Shown here piece by piece: positions 21,817-32,758 of a stretch of 64,000 nucleotides of DNA. A program made the translations under genes and the position numbers. Within the stretch, counting starts at the first letter, position 1; every line of letters begins with the position of its first letter. Origin of the DNA: Prunus persica (taxonomy: Eukaryota; Streptophyta; Magnoliopsida; Rosales; Rosaceae); the NCBI RefSeq assembly GCF_000346465.2, contig NC_034012.1:24361422-24425421 (forward strand), in the 5' to 3' direction. The notes beneath the pieces were generated by a model that worked only from the letters and a program-made list of their open reading frames with translations, did not search any database and was not told the DNA's origin.

Positions 21817-22527
21817 AGCGTCCTTCGGGAGACGCAGGGTACGCCAGAAATTTCCTAAGGGAGATATCCAGGTTCCTATCCGTTTCCTAAGGGAGGCAGG
21901 ATAGTCACACAGTTACCTATAAGGAGCGTCCTAAGGGAGACGCAGGGTGACGACAAAACGCGTCCGTTTGGAGACGTAGCCCGCTAAAAAAGCGTCCTAA
22001 GGGAGACGCAGGGTGCGCCAGGAATTTCCTAAGGGAGATATCCAGGTTCCTATCCGTTTCCTAAGGGAGGCAGGATGGTCACACAGTTGCCCATAAGGAG
22101 CGTCCTAAGGGAGACGCAGGGTGACGACAAAACGCGTCCGTTTGGAGACGTAGCCCGCTAAAAAAGCATCCTAAGGGAGACGCAGGGTGCGCCAGGAGTT
22201 TCTTAAAAGGGGGTCGCCATGCTTCCTGCGGGAAATATCCAGGTTCCTATCCGTTTCCTAAGGGAGGCAGGATAGTCACACAGTTGCCCATAAGGAGCGT
22301 CCTAAGGGAGACGCAGGGTGACGACAAAACCCGTCCGTTTGGAGACGTAACCCGCTAAAAAAGCGTCATAAGGGAGACGCAGGGTGCGTCAGGAGTTTCT
22401 TAAAAGGGGGTCGCCATGCTTCCTGCGGGAAATATCCAGGTTCCTATCCGTTTCCTAAGGGAGGCAGGATAATCATGTAGTTGCCCATAAGTAGCGTCCG
22501 ACAGGAGACGCAAGGCGACGACCAAGG
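21817..22527. repeat. 174-197-bp tandem repeat behind integrase
   Basis: Four units starting agcgtcctaagggagacgc near 21817, 21991, 22165 and 22362, so 174, 174 and 197 bp. The third unit has gained a 23-bp block (ggtcgccatgcttcctgcgg). The motif cctaaggga recurs several times inside each unit. The short flank 21664-21816 has nothing recognisable. Confidence 0.85.
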
Positions 22528-22988
22528 CATCCTACGGGATGTATAGAATACACCCGGAGTCTCTCAAGGGGGACCCTGGTGCTTGCCAACTTCCTAAGGG
22601 GAATCATCCTACGAGATGTGCAGAACACACCCGGAGTCTCTCAAGGGGGACCCTGGTGCTTGCCAACTCCCTAAGGGGAATCATCCTATGGGATGTGCAG
22701 AATACACCCGGAGTCTCTCAAGGGGGACCCTGGTGCTGGCCAACTCCCTAAGGGGAATCATCCTACGGGATGTGCAAAATACACCCGGAGTCTCTCAAGA
22801 GGGACCCTGGTACTCGCCAACTTCCTAAGGAAAATCATCCTAGAGATGTGCAGAACACACCCGGAGTCTCTCAAGAGGGACCCTGGTGCTCGCCAACTTC
22901 CTAAGGGGAATCATCCTATGGGATATGCAGTGCATGCCCGGAGTCCTTCAAAAGGGGACCCTGGTACTCACAAATCTCTAAAGGAGGA
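22528..22988. repeat. 77-bp tandem repeat, six units
   Basis: Landmark catccta at 22528, 22605, 22682, 22759, 22836 and 22912 (spacing 77, 77, 77, 77, 76). Each unit reads through acacccggagtctctcaa and ggaccctggt. It shares the cctaagggg motif with the preceding array, suggesting one ancestral short repeat. The PESLKGDPGA-type open frames here are repeat artefacts: 77 is not a multiple of 3. Confidence 0.92.
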
Positions 22989-23218
22989 CGTGCAATCAAA
23001 ACATAGGCTGGTTACTCAAGCAGTTCACAAGTCAAATATGTAAGTTGAAGTTGGAAAATGCAACTGAAATTTCCATAACAAACAGACCAACCGGCCAAGT
23101 TTAATAAAACAAAGATGGTCAAATAAGACCAATTATTCTAAACAAAAAAGCAAACTACAAAAGCTGAAAAGAAACAAAAAAGAGTCTTCGTCTACTTGGA
23201 GACGCCAGCAGAAGACTT

Positions 23219-25404
23219 TTAAGCTGCAGCCTCTTCGGCATCCACCTGACTAGCTACGTCTTCAGCAACTCCATCTGCCTGAACCGTGACATCTGCCATC
23301 ATCTCGTCTACTGCGTCTACCTCTGCTTCATCCTCTCCGGATACCTGCTCTTCAATTCCCCCTTCCATATGGGGTGAGTCGGGGCAGAGCATCTCGATGT
23401 CTACATCGTCAATCGCATACAAGGAATCAGTCCCATTTGCGCAATGCAGGTAGCCCAACTTGTACGCATCTATGGTGGCTTCAGACTTGGATTCTTTAGC
23501 AGACTTATGATAGGCATAAAATCTAGCCAGGAGTTTTTCATAGCTAAGGGAGATGTTCGCATTCTTACGCTCAAGACGAAAGAAGGCATCTTTTCGACTA
23601 GCCAAATCAGCAGCGGAATAGTTGAGCTCGGAATCCTTCTCGGTAAGGGAGCTTTTTAGCCCAGATATCATCGCCCTCAAATCAGACGTCTTCTTCTCAT
23701 AGTGGGCCCACTCGGCGGAAAGCTGGCTGGCCAATTCAGCATTCTTCTTCTCCAACCCGCTGAGCTGGGCAGAAGAGGGGGCAACATCAGATGAGTTCCG
23801 AATAGTCTCAGCAGCAAAAATCAGTCCTTTTTGAATCAGACGCTTCCCTTTGTTTTTCCAAGGAAAGACACGAGAAAGTGCCAAGATCGCCAGCCTGACG
23901 GATGTGATCGACCAACTCAGCACAGGACGACGGATTTGATAGGAAGTTCGTCTTGAGCAGATCAGATACGCATGCATCCCCTACAGAGCTAGGCTTGTTC
24001 ACCTTAGGACCAACTGCAGACACAGAGGAAGAACCCTTAACCTGGGCAGATGACTCTCTCATCTTCTTAGCCTCCACTAACTTCATCTTCAAAGGAGTCA
24101 ATAATGCTGGATCATGAGCAGACCTCCCATTTCGATCTCCATCTTTTGATCGATGCAGACGACTTGAACTTCTAGGAGGAATGTCTGCATCTCTTTGACG
24201 CTCGACAGAACTAGGTCGGGCACGAGTCGTTTCACGAAACATATCATGGTTGTCGAGCGTGTCAGCAGGAGACTTGGGTAGAACACCCCGAATACCGCGC
24301 ATACCACCAACCTTTGTGCTATCTGCACCCACGAGATGCTTGACCCTGGCAGATGATGAGGGAGCAGACCCCACTTGAGTCTTCTCAGCAGAAGGAAGCC
24401 TTGGTTTCTTCCTCGATGGAGACCCATCCTTCGCATGCGAAGAAGTAGCTTCACCTCTTGAAGATTTGGCAGCAACTTTTCTCTTTGAGAGAGATTTAGC
24501 AGAACATTCTTCCTGTCCGCCAAGTAGATCATCAGGGTCAGGACCGTTCTGCTTCCACCTTTCGACGTCCTCGGCAGGAGGCAAACCACCGTCTTCCTCC
24601 CGGTACTCACTCAACAGCCAGCGCCATTCGCGAAACCTTAGAAGGATGTTCAAAGCACGACGGACCTTAGCCATGTCCGGCCCAAGCTCCAATTGCTTGC
24701 TGATGTCACTCACTGCAAGTAGAAGACAAAAGTTAGTCAGCCACACTTCAAGAAATTCGAATAAAAGGAGCGCATCAAAAATTGCAAAGAGACATACCAT
24801 CGCAATAGGTGATGGGAACAAGTGGGCCGTCACCGACGTCGCCTTCCCACCGTCCGCTGACCTCCAACACGTCGTCATGCCAAGCGTGGTCCCCTTGACT
24901 AAGACTGTTAAACAGCTTGGCCTTGTAAACGCGAACTTGGGCATACTGCTCGAAGTGCCTCACTTCGAAGAAATAAAAGAACTCTCGCACCGTCAGCTCC
25001 AACATGAAGAAACGACTCAGATTCTCGAAGCACATGATCGCCCGGTAAGCATTTGGAGTACACTGGCTCGGAGCACACCCCATGGCGCAGAACACCTCCT
25101 TGAAAAGCTTTGACAGCGGGAATTTGAAGCCCAAGGAGAAGTAAAAAGGACGGAAGGTGATGATCCTAGAATCAAGGTCATTCGCATCCACCAAAGGCTC
25201 GTTGTCCTTCCGAGACTTCAATAGCTTAACCCGCACGTCATCTGGAATGGCAGACGCATAAGCAGCTCGCCACTTTTGGAACTGAGCATCAGTCGTGACG
25301 CGATGCAAGTTGGCCACAAACTTCTTGCTTTGCACTATGGAGCCTCCCCATAAATACAAAGGGACCTGAGAACTTGGAGCCTTGCTACCATCTCCGGAAG
25401 ACAT
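23219..25404 (-). CDS. Antisense spliced accessory gene of the gypsy element (putative gypsy-type transposon domain)
   Basis: Exon A 25404-24798 starts MSSGDGSKAPSSQVPLYLWG and holds FYFSLGFKFPLSKLFKEVFC followed by PSQCTPNAYRAIMCFENL. This matches the plant-specific domain annotated as putative gypsy-type transposon (Pfam PF04195). A donor GTATGT (24797-24792) and an acceptor ending ttgcag (24713) remove an ~85-bp intron in phase 1. Exon B (from 24712) is Ser/Lys-rich and unstructured. A one-base frameshift near 23840-23870 separates it from the C-terminal coiled coil (LSGLEKKNAELASQLSAEWA) and acidic tail ending at 23219. Extra ORFs of this kind are known from the Tat lineage, and their role is unknown. 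Confidence 0.75.
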
Positions 25405-25460
25405 GGTTGATCAACAAGTAGCTGCAAAAAGAAAAAAATTCTACATGTTAGAATGCAAAC

Positions 25461-25491
<31 letters not shown>

Positions 25492-26401
25492 GCAGCAGCA
25501 GCAAACAAAAAAAAAAAAAAAGGAGTTTGAGCTGTTTGGATCAGCCCAAGTCGAAAGGAGGTAGCCCAGCAGCGGACGAGGCCCATCTCGCGCATGAAGC
25601 CTAGCGCACATCCCAGCTAGCCCTGTTCTCCAGCTCCAGCACCCAAGGCCCTCCTGGCTGGCACGAGCCCACGTCGCGTGCAAGGCCCAGCGTGTCTCCA
25701 GGTCGCTGCTCCAAAGCCTAGCGCCTTGGGCTTGGATCTTCCACGTGCAGCCCACACCTTGCGCCAAGCCCAGCGCCTCCTTGCCTCAGCTACAGCCCGC
25801 ATGCTCCAGCACCAGCACAAGCCCAAGTGACGTGCTGGCCCAATTTCGGTTCAGCTCCAGTGCAGGGCCTCACGCCACCTTGTTCCAGCTCCTGGCCCAG
25901 CAGCTCCAGACCTCCAATGCGAACCCAAAGTGTGCAGCCTCAAGTCTGCCAGCCATGTTTCAAGGCATAGACATGCACTCCTTTCAGCTCCCTTTCAACT
26001 AGAAGGCATGATCCAAGCTGCCAAAAATCGGAACAAAGACACAAAAAAATATATATACAACCCAAGTCTAATTACCTTGGGTGTGCGGTGGAGACAAGAA
26101 CTCAAGAACAACGGAAAAAATTCTCCAAAAGCTTACTCTCTCTCACTAATGAAATCAGAATGGATTTTGGATGTGAAGAATAAATTGGAGGAGCCCTACA
26201 TTTATAAGGATAAAAATTCCTTGACCTACAAGGAATCGCAAATTCTTTCCAACCTGGGAGTTCATAAAATTGGCAAGTCAAACACCTCCTCTACGCAGGA
26301 GCCCAAGTCCACGAAGGAAGCCCAGTTACAGCTGGACAGCCCAACGGATAAATTATATCTCCTACATGCCACCACGCGCCATGCAGAAGCTGGGGGGCAT
26401 T
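25405..26401. other. Region between antisense gene and 3' LTR
   Basis: Contains two long A tracts (25460-25486 and 25507-25521) around a short (CAG)n, then GC-rich sequence with repeated cagctcc and gcccagc words. A purine tract (agaagctggggggcatt) abuts the 3' LTR at 26402. It should hold the promoter of the antisense gene. No coding sequence is recognised. Confidence 0.6.
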
Positions 26402-27094
26402 TGTGGGAACCTAATTAAATCAAACCCTAGGTCAAATAATTCCTACCATTTGGGGATTATTTGACCAAATTGGGAGTCAATCAACCTAATTAGGAGTTAC
26501 TCAATTTAATTGGGAATTATCCAATTAAATTGAACATTACCTAATTAGGTCGAGATTTGATTTGGTTAATTACCACGATCCCCAATTAAATGAGAAGCTA
26601 CCTAATTGAATCGGGATTTGATTTGATACCTACCACAATTAGGGATTTGATTTACCCTAATAAATCAAATCCCTAATTAAATCAAATCAATCCCAAAAAG
26701 GGGAGGAATAATTCCCTTCCATCTACGGAATTATTCCTCAGAAACCCCTCCAAGACTACTATAAAAGCATAGCCACACACAATGGTTGAGGTACGTCAGA
26801 ATTACTACTAAAATCTCTGCAGAAAATTCCTCTCAAACCCTAGCCACCTCCTCTCTTTCTCTCTTTTACATAAGGCTCCGGCCGCCCGATTTATATTATA
26901 AACACATCCCGTACCCTATTTTAGCTATCGTTTCTCTAAAGATCGATTGAACTGACTTAGGCATCGGAGGGCCTTTGGCCAACACCCCCCGGGTATGGTC
27001 TTTTACTCCGATCTGTTTTGCAGGGAGAAAGAGAGGCTGAGAAGACGAAGGAATCTTGGGCGAATATTCTCCCGTGAGATTATTTGCACAAACA
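26402..27094 (+). repeat. 3' LTR of the nested gypsy element
   Basis: 693 bp, TGTGGGAACC to TTTGCACAAACA, nearly identical to the 5' LTR. It is followed directly by the GGGTG duplication, after which the host copia reading frame resumes. Confidence 0.96.
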
Positions 27095-27099
27095 GGGTG

Positions 27100-27980
27100 C
27101 TACAAGGCTTACATGTATCCATAGATGCCTTTTTGATGAGATCTCTAGCATATTTGGCTTGATTGACAAATATTTTTCCTCCTGAATGGTATTGCACCTC
27201 AAGACCAAGGAAATATTTGAGCTTTCCCAGATCTTTAAGCTCAAATACTTCACTAAGAGCTTGAATAACAGATGTCACCAGTGGAGAATCAGAACCTGTG
27301 ATTATTATATCGTCAACATAGAGTAATAGGATTACAACAGCAGATTCGGTTTTCTTCACAAACAGGCTGGGATCAGAGTGTGAAACTGAAAACCCTAAGG
27401 TAGGTAAATAGCCTGTGAATTTTGCATTCCATGCACGAGGAGCTTGCTTCAGGCCGTAGAGAGATTTTTGAAGCTTGCACACATGATTAGGATATTGAGA
27501 ATCGACAAAGCCTTGAGGTTGCTTCATGAACACTTCTTCTTGAAGCTCACCGTGAAGAAAAGCATTTTTCACATCCAGCTGCCGTAATTCCCACTGAAAA
27601 TTGACAGCTAGACCAAGTATGAGACGCACCATTGTATGACGTACCACAGGACTGAAGGTTTCCTCATAATCCAATCCATATTCTTGACTGAATCCCTGAG
27701 CAACTAATCTGGCCTTATAGCGAGAGATAGTGCCATCTGCATTCTTTTTGATCTTAAAAATCCATTTACAGCCCACAATATTTGTATTTGTAGGAGGAGG
27801 AACAAGAGTCCAGGTTCCTTGTTGATCAAGAGCTTGAATTTCTTCTGTCATGGCTTGTTTCCATGCTGGATGACCAAGAGCTTGTTTAAAATAGGATGGT
27901 GTGTCTGGTTCAGAAATGGAAGTTAACTGTGTATGAAAGCTGGAAAATTCTGAGAATTGCTTGGATTGCACAATACCAGA
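27100..27980 (-). pseudogene. Copia reverse transcriptase fragment
   Basis: Minus strand. HPAWKQAMTEEIQALDQQGT, GCKWIFKIKKNADG, YKARLVAQGFSQEYGLDYEE, LDVKNAFLHGELQEEVFMKQ, YGLKQAPRAWN and LLYVDDIIITG (catalytic YVDD) are all intact. The 5' side is cut at 27980 by the deletion that joined RT to a 14-bp LTR stub. The 3' side is interrupted at the gypsy insertion and continues as RNase H at 14922. Confidence 0.92.
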
Positions 27981-27994
27981 CTATATTGTTAACA

Positions 27995-28150
27995 AATGAG
28001 ACCTAGTTGGGTGAAGAAGAGAGGAAGAGTTGAAAGCAAGGCATTCTCAGCCTTCCACACCCCAGTCACGTGTGTTATCGTTTTATTATAACATACCCTC
28101 GTAACATCTGCTTCTACTATCCCGCCATTGTCCCGTAGTGCACCATTCAT
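27995..28150 (-). CDS. CHX: CHX exon 1a with the native start codon
   Basis: 52 codons, ATG at 28150-28148, running to the AATGA duplication at 27995-27999. It encodes an extracytoplasmic-type N-terminus, then VTGVWKAENALLSTLPLFFT and QLGLI, the standard CHX start (G-x-W-x-(G/A)-(D/E)-N-(P/A)-L followed by the first hydrophobic helix). The frame is continuous with exon 1b when the copia element and one duplication copy are disregarded. The upstream codons include no nearer in-frame ATG that better fits the family. Confidence 0.85.
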
Positions 28151-28169
28151 TACGTACGATACTTATATT

Positions 28170-28275
28170 TGCAATTCTTTTTTATAAAAGCGTTGATAAA
28201 GAATTGGAGGATTCAAACAAAAGACCTCAAATGCAAAAGAAACTGCTCTTACCTACTTGAGCTACAAACTCTATT
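28170..28275 (-). mobile_element. tRNA-derived SINE-like sequence
   Basis: On the minus strand a box A (TAGCTCAAGTAGGTAAGAGC, about 28263-28244) and a box B (GTTTGAATCC, about 28217-28208) sit at tRNA-like spacing. An A/T-rich tail follows toward 28175. The overall shape is a tRNA head without a foldable anticodon arm, so it is a SINE head or decayed tRNA pseudogene and not a functional tRNA. It lies just upstream of the CHX start. Confidence 0.5.
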
Positions 28276-29089
28276 TACAAATTAGATAATAGGAATTCTG
28301 GGTTTCTGTCAGCCCTCCCTAGCTATCTCATGACGTCTTTCTTTTGCCTTGATGACGTCCAAATCGCTAGAAACACCACTCTCATCAAAGACAAAGACAA
28401 AGACTATGACAATGAAACTAGAAAAGAAAAGTGATTGTTATCACACAACACAAATTAAAGAGGAATGAATAGAAATCAAAGTTTCGATACTGAGGGATTA
28501 ATTAGTTAATTAGTTGCGCCTAAACTAGCTGTAACCTCTTCTTAATTTGTTGGTTGTTCGTTCAGTTTGGTTGGCATCCACGCATTATTAGACTTTTTTT
28601 TTTTCTCTTCTTTTTTTTCGGTGGCATCCATATATGCATTAGACTCTTCTTAATAAGCTGTAATTTGGTCCACTTTCGCGGCTTCCATGCAGCTGTCGTT
28701 AACTAATCTTTTGTCCCAACAGAGTGCCCGAACCAAGATGTTGATGATCTGCCTTATAACTAATCTTTGATGTGAAACTTACCAAATTAGATGTTGAGTA
28801 AAAATTGAAATATGAAAAGACTTTGAGGTAAGATTTGAATTGTTTTCTTAAAGTGTTATTTGTCCTCCACTCAATTGAGTTTGCTATGGGTTCTTGGCAA
28901 ACCACTTCCAAGATACAATAAAGTCTTAAACCTGCAAATAGTATAAACTCGAAGAATTCCCTTAGAAATTACTATAAGGAAATTGTATGATTGTAGAAGT
29001 GAAGAGAGAATACGAAACTATTTAGGATTGGTTTCTGATATCTTGCTCTGTTAACAATAGGAAGTATTTATAGAATATAGAAGGAATCC
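28276..29089. other. Upstream flank of CHX, no gene seen
   Basis: AT-rich intergenic sequence with T-tracts (28590-28618). Nothing coding or repetitive was recognised. It should include the original CHX promoter, read on the minus strand. Confidence 0.4.
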
Positions 29090-29365
29090 ATTCAATTTAT
29101 TTGAAAGTATGCAACGTCACTTTCTCAAAGGACACTACCTTTACTATAAGCTCTAGACAAAGTAGCCTCACTATCACAGTATAAAGAAATGGATGACATC
29201 AGTTGTGGCCACAACTTTATTTCTAATAACATATTTCTAAGCCATCCGCTTCTTTACCTGCTCCTGCCAATGCCATAAATTCAGATTCCATAGTTGCATG
29301 TGCTATACATGTTTGTTTCTTTGAAGCCCAAGAAATTGCTCCTCTGACAATTGTAAAGATCTACC
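29090..29365 (-). pseudogene. Copia RNase H remnant
   Basis: Minus strand reads GAISWASKKQTCIAHATMES then EFMALAGAGKEAD, the copia RNase H core. It carries on in shifted frames with HPFLYTV and ATLSRAYSK-like residues. Stops and frameshifts are present. It belongs to a different copia family from its neighbours, and no LTR of its own was found. Confidence 0.75.
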
Positions 29366-29383
29366 CTAATGTTGACTTATTAT

Positions 29384-29929
29384 TGTTGGCATGATTTGTA
29401 GACCATTGACTTTCTTTTCTTACACACCAAAAATTTCTATTATAATTATATTTGATTTACTTTAATTCCTGATTTCGTACTGTAAATAGAAACATGAATT
29501 TATTATTTACTTGCCTATTCAGGTTTCGTTGTATTATAAATATGACCTCCTACAAGGAGAATAATAGACAGAAAATTTCCACAAACAAATATTCTCTCAT
29601 AGTTTTCATATTTTAGCATGGTATCAGAGCGACGATCTTGGAATTGCTGACTCTAGTTTCCAACCCCTGCTGCCGCTGTGGGGGTTGATGACTTTTTCAA
29701 CCCTCATAGAGGTAGCACCACTTACTCCTCTCTTTCTCAACCAACCATAGCCAAGTTGAGTGTCCAGGTGGCTCAGCTCCTATAGATGCAGACTTCGACC
29801 CCGAACCCGATCCTGAATCAGGATCCTATTTTGATGACTCCAACCCCGACTACGATGACGACCCCGACTCAGACTACGACGATGACAACCCGACCCCGAA
29901 TTTGTCTATGATTCAGACCCAGATCTCGA
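29384..29929 (+). mobile_element. Copia 5' LTR and leader, truncated
   Basis: LTR 29384-29618 (235 bp, TGTTGGCATGATTTG...TTTTAGCA), then primer site tggtatcagagc (29619-29630) and a gag leader rich in gaccccgac-type repeats. The same LTR plus leader occurs 2758 bp downstream (32142). The element ends at 29929, where a CACTA terminus begins. Confidence 0.88.
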
Positions 29930-30460
29930 CACTATGCGAAAATTGACCTTTAGCTTCGAAGAATCTCCGTTGCTAAAGGTACGCAAGAATCGAAGTATTG
30001 GGAATCGATGCATATGATATAGTTATACGCTTCGGACATTCCCCGTCGCTGAAGATGATTTACGACTTCGCTCTTCACTTAATCACCGATGCTTAAGTTG
30101 TTACCATATGCCAAAGAGAGCGTTGACCTCCGATGCCTAAACCTTTAATAGCATCAGGGAATATATCAGCACTGATGCTAAATACTCTTTATAGCATCAA
30201 TGGTTTTGTTTATACTAAAGCGTGTGCTGACTTACCACTTCAGAAAATATGCCACTGCTGTTGCAAATTATGGTTTACGCATTTGTTTTTTGTACTTATG
30301 CTGAAGTGAAAAACCAACAAATAGTTTGACTTTCTACAAATATTATTGACCTTTCAGATTATAGGCTTCGATTCCCAGAGAGTGCTGATGTTTTTAATTT
30401 TTAACTTCAGTTGTTATGGCAAAACTGAGGTTGTTATACACAATAGACATCCTTGTTACT
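29930..30460 (-). mobile_element. CACTA element terminus and subterminal repeats
   Basis: CACTATGCGAAAATTGACC at 29930 has the CACTA signature. It is followed by subterminal repeats of the tagcatc/gatgctaa and gcttcgg type (29950-30440), as in En/Spm elements. The matching right end was not found before 32142, so the element is truncated or its other end has decayed. The minus-strand protease exons that follow mark this terminus as its 3' end. Confidence 0.7.
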
Positions 30461-30694
30461 AATAAAGTGTAAGCAATTTTCCACATTTCACATCATATTT
30501 TACTTAGTTTCTATCTCAAAATATAGAGGCATCTCATCCATTTCATATATATTGCCATTGTAACATATAAAAACATCCCTATATATGTAAACTTATGAGT
30601 TCTACCAGTAAACCAAAATCCATACATCATCCATACATAAATAAGTAAAATACTACAAAAACAAGGAGAATGTTCAAACTCAAATCTCCTCTAG

Positions 30695-31345
30695 CACATG
30701 ACATGCCCATTCATCTCGAACCTCGTCCAATTCCATTTGGGTGTAAAATGCATTCTTTTTCCCACTTCTCACATACTGAAATGAAATTAAAAGACCATAT
30801 AAGACTAAGAAAAAGTATATAAAATCTTTACCAAGAAGCTAAAGAAAAACTATATAAAATCTTTAACAAGAAGCAATGCACAATAAGGTTTTATATTTAA
30901 CATTCATCCATAAAAAAATATATATATAAATTTTTTTAAAAAAAAAAAAAAAAGTCACCTCAAAGTTGGAAACATTGCCAGAGCCGAAAAGGAACAACAT
31001 CAAACAAATGAATCAAAAAAATTTGGAATTTCAGCTAAACCCAATCATCCAATCCTTAACAGACTCAAAAAAACTGAAGCTGTATATAATTTGTATAAGT
31101 ACCTTAGTTTGAAATGCAAGGGTTGAATCTTCACAAATTTCCTTCATGTACCACATCACACAAAAACCACACGTCTTTCCATCAGCCTGTTTAGGAGCAC
31201 CTTACATTATGCACAAAACACATTCAGCATTTAGTACTTACGTTCCCTAAAATTAATCTTACTAAGTTGTCAAATACACACATACCGAAAGCATAATCCA
31301 TGTTGGTGGTCTACGCAGGCCTCTCCCCTTTTCAGCATTAAATTG
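30695..31345 (-). pseudogene. ULP1-like (C48) cysteine protease exons carried by the CACTA element
   Basis: Three minus-strand exon-like pieces. ~31345-31288: KGRGLRRPPTWIML. ~31197-31104: APKQADGKTCGFCVMWYMKE, the Q-x-D-x-x-(S/T)-CG catalytic cysteine motif of ULP1 proteases. 30778-30695: NAFYTQMELDEVRDEWACHV, ending at a stop. The last two are joined by donor GTACTT and an acceptor ending in cag. Plant CACTA and MULE elements commonly carry ULP1-like genes. The His and Asp part of the catalytic site is not visible, so it is a fragment. Confidence 0.7.
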
Positions 31346-32141
31346 TCAAATATGCTCAAGGTTTGCAGCCTCCAAGGCATCATGGGGTCCCTAAAACATT
31401 TAACAAATGCCTAAGGAAATATCAATGTGTAGCCTTCTCTGTGTGTTATCTAATCATTAAATATACACTATTAAAAGTAATTTGGTTTTATTATTATGAA
31501 TTATTCATTCTGTTTTTGAACTGTTCAAGGAGGGAGAAATCATTGTTTTTTTATCTAGCTTGACCGAGCATTTACCCTTGCATTCTCGGTCCTTGGTTTG
31601 ATTCCGTAAAAAAAAAAAAAGATGAAAAATTGGGAAAAAGTTTAATTTTGTACTTTTATAATTGAACAAGCATGTGAATTGTAATGAAGATTTATTTAAA
31701 TAGAATCTGGACCTTTAAGATTGTTGGTTTTGTACACCAAAAAATATCCACCACCAATATAATTGGATGCCAAAGCCTTTCCAGCTGATGTTGGTTGAGA
31801 GAATGCCAATTGAGAGTGTTCAAGGACAAATCCCATGCAGAAACTTTTCCTGTGAGAGAGAGTGTAAGAAAACAGCAAAATGTTAATCAAACAAATATCA
31901 ACAAAAGCAAGCAATTCAATGTCAATTGTCCAGCAAAAGGAACTCATAATTCTGTTTAAGAAAATTGGACAAGTTATTGTGCTAAAATCTACTTACAGTT
32001 AGCTGACATGATTTGGCTTGCAGGTTGGGATCCAAACCACAACATTACCATATCATACATTTGGTTTCCATTTGATGATAATATAAAGAAACTCCCCACC
32101 AAAAGAAAAGCCAAAGGAAATAATACCAATTGAGTTGAAGT
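31346..32141. other. Unassigned interior or flank between CACTA and copia
   Basis: No gene is recognised. A short tRNA-like piece with ggtttgattccg followed by (A)13 lies at 31555-31612. A minus-strand open stretch of 83 codons at 31696-31947 has no family resemblance. The right-hand CACTA terminus, expected somewhere here, was not found. Confidence 0.35.
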
Positions 32142-32758
32142 TGTTGGTGTGATTTGTGGATATTGACTTACTTTCCTTACACACTAAGAATTCCTATTAT
32201 AATTGTAATTGATTTACTTTAATTTCTGATTTCCTACTGTAAATAGATTTAGGAATTTATTATTTACTTGCCCATTCAGGTTTCGTTGTATTATAAATAT
32301 GACCTCCTACAAGGAGAAGAATACACAGAAAATTTCCACAAACAAATATTCTCTCATAGTCTTATATTTTAGCATGGTATCAGAGCGGCGATCTTGGAAT
32401 TGCTGACTCTAGTTTCAAACCCCCGCCTCCGCTATGGGGTTGATGTTTTTAACCATCATGGAGGTCGCACCACCGACTCCTTCTCTCTTTCTCAACCAAC
32501 CATAGCCGAGTTGAGTGCCCAAATGGCTCAGCTCCTACAGATGCAGACTTTGGCCCCAAATCTGATCCTGAATCAAGATCCTATTTTGATGACCCCGAAC
32601 CCAATCCGGATCCTATTTTGACGACCCTGACCACGAATTTATCTCTGATTTAGACCCCGATCCCGACTTCGACTCCGACTCCAGCCCTGACTCAGGCTCA
32701 GATCCCAATTTGAATTCCTACTAAACCGGTATCCTATGCATCTTCCGCTGCACAGATT

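Larger units (their letters stand above)
14928..27094 (+). mobile_element. Tat-type Ty3/gypsy retrotransposon, 12.2 kb, nested in the copia element
   Basis: Target duplication GGGTG (14923-14927, 27095-27099). LTRs are 14928-15624 (697 bp) and 26402-27094 (693 bp), both TGTGGGAACC...TTTGCACAAACA. Order inside: primer site after the 5' LTR, gag, protease, RT, RNase H, a second RNase H, integrase, two blocks of tandem repeats, a spliced antisense gene, purine tract, 3' LTR. The dual RNase H, the size and the antisense gene fit the Tat (Ogre/Retand) lineage. Protease, integrase and the pol frame carry stops and a frameshift, so it cannot move on its own. Confidence 0.95.

Noticed and set aside
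22539..23043. Overlapping ORFs with PESLKGDPGA repeats
   Set aside because: They follow the 77-bp repeat, which changes frame each unit.
31696..31947. 83-codon minus-strand ORF
   Set aside because: No family resemblance, no start context or neighbours to support it.
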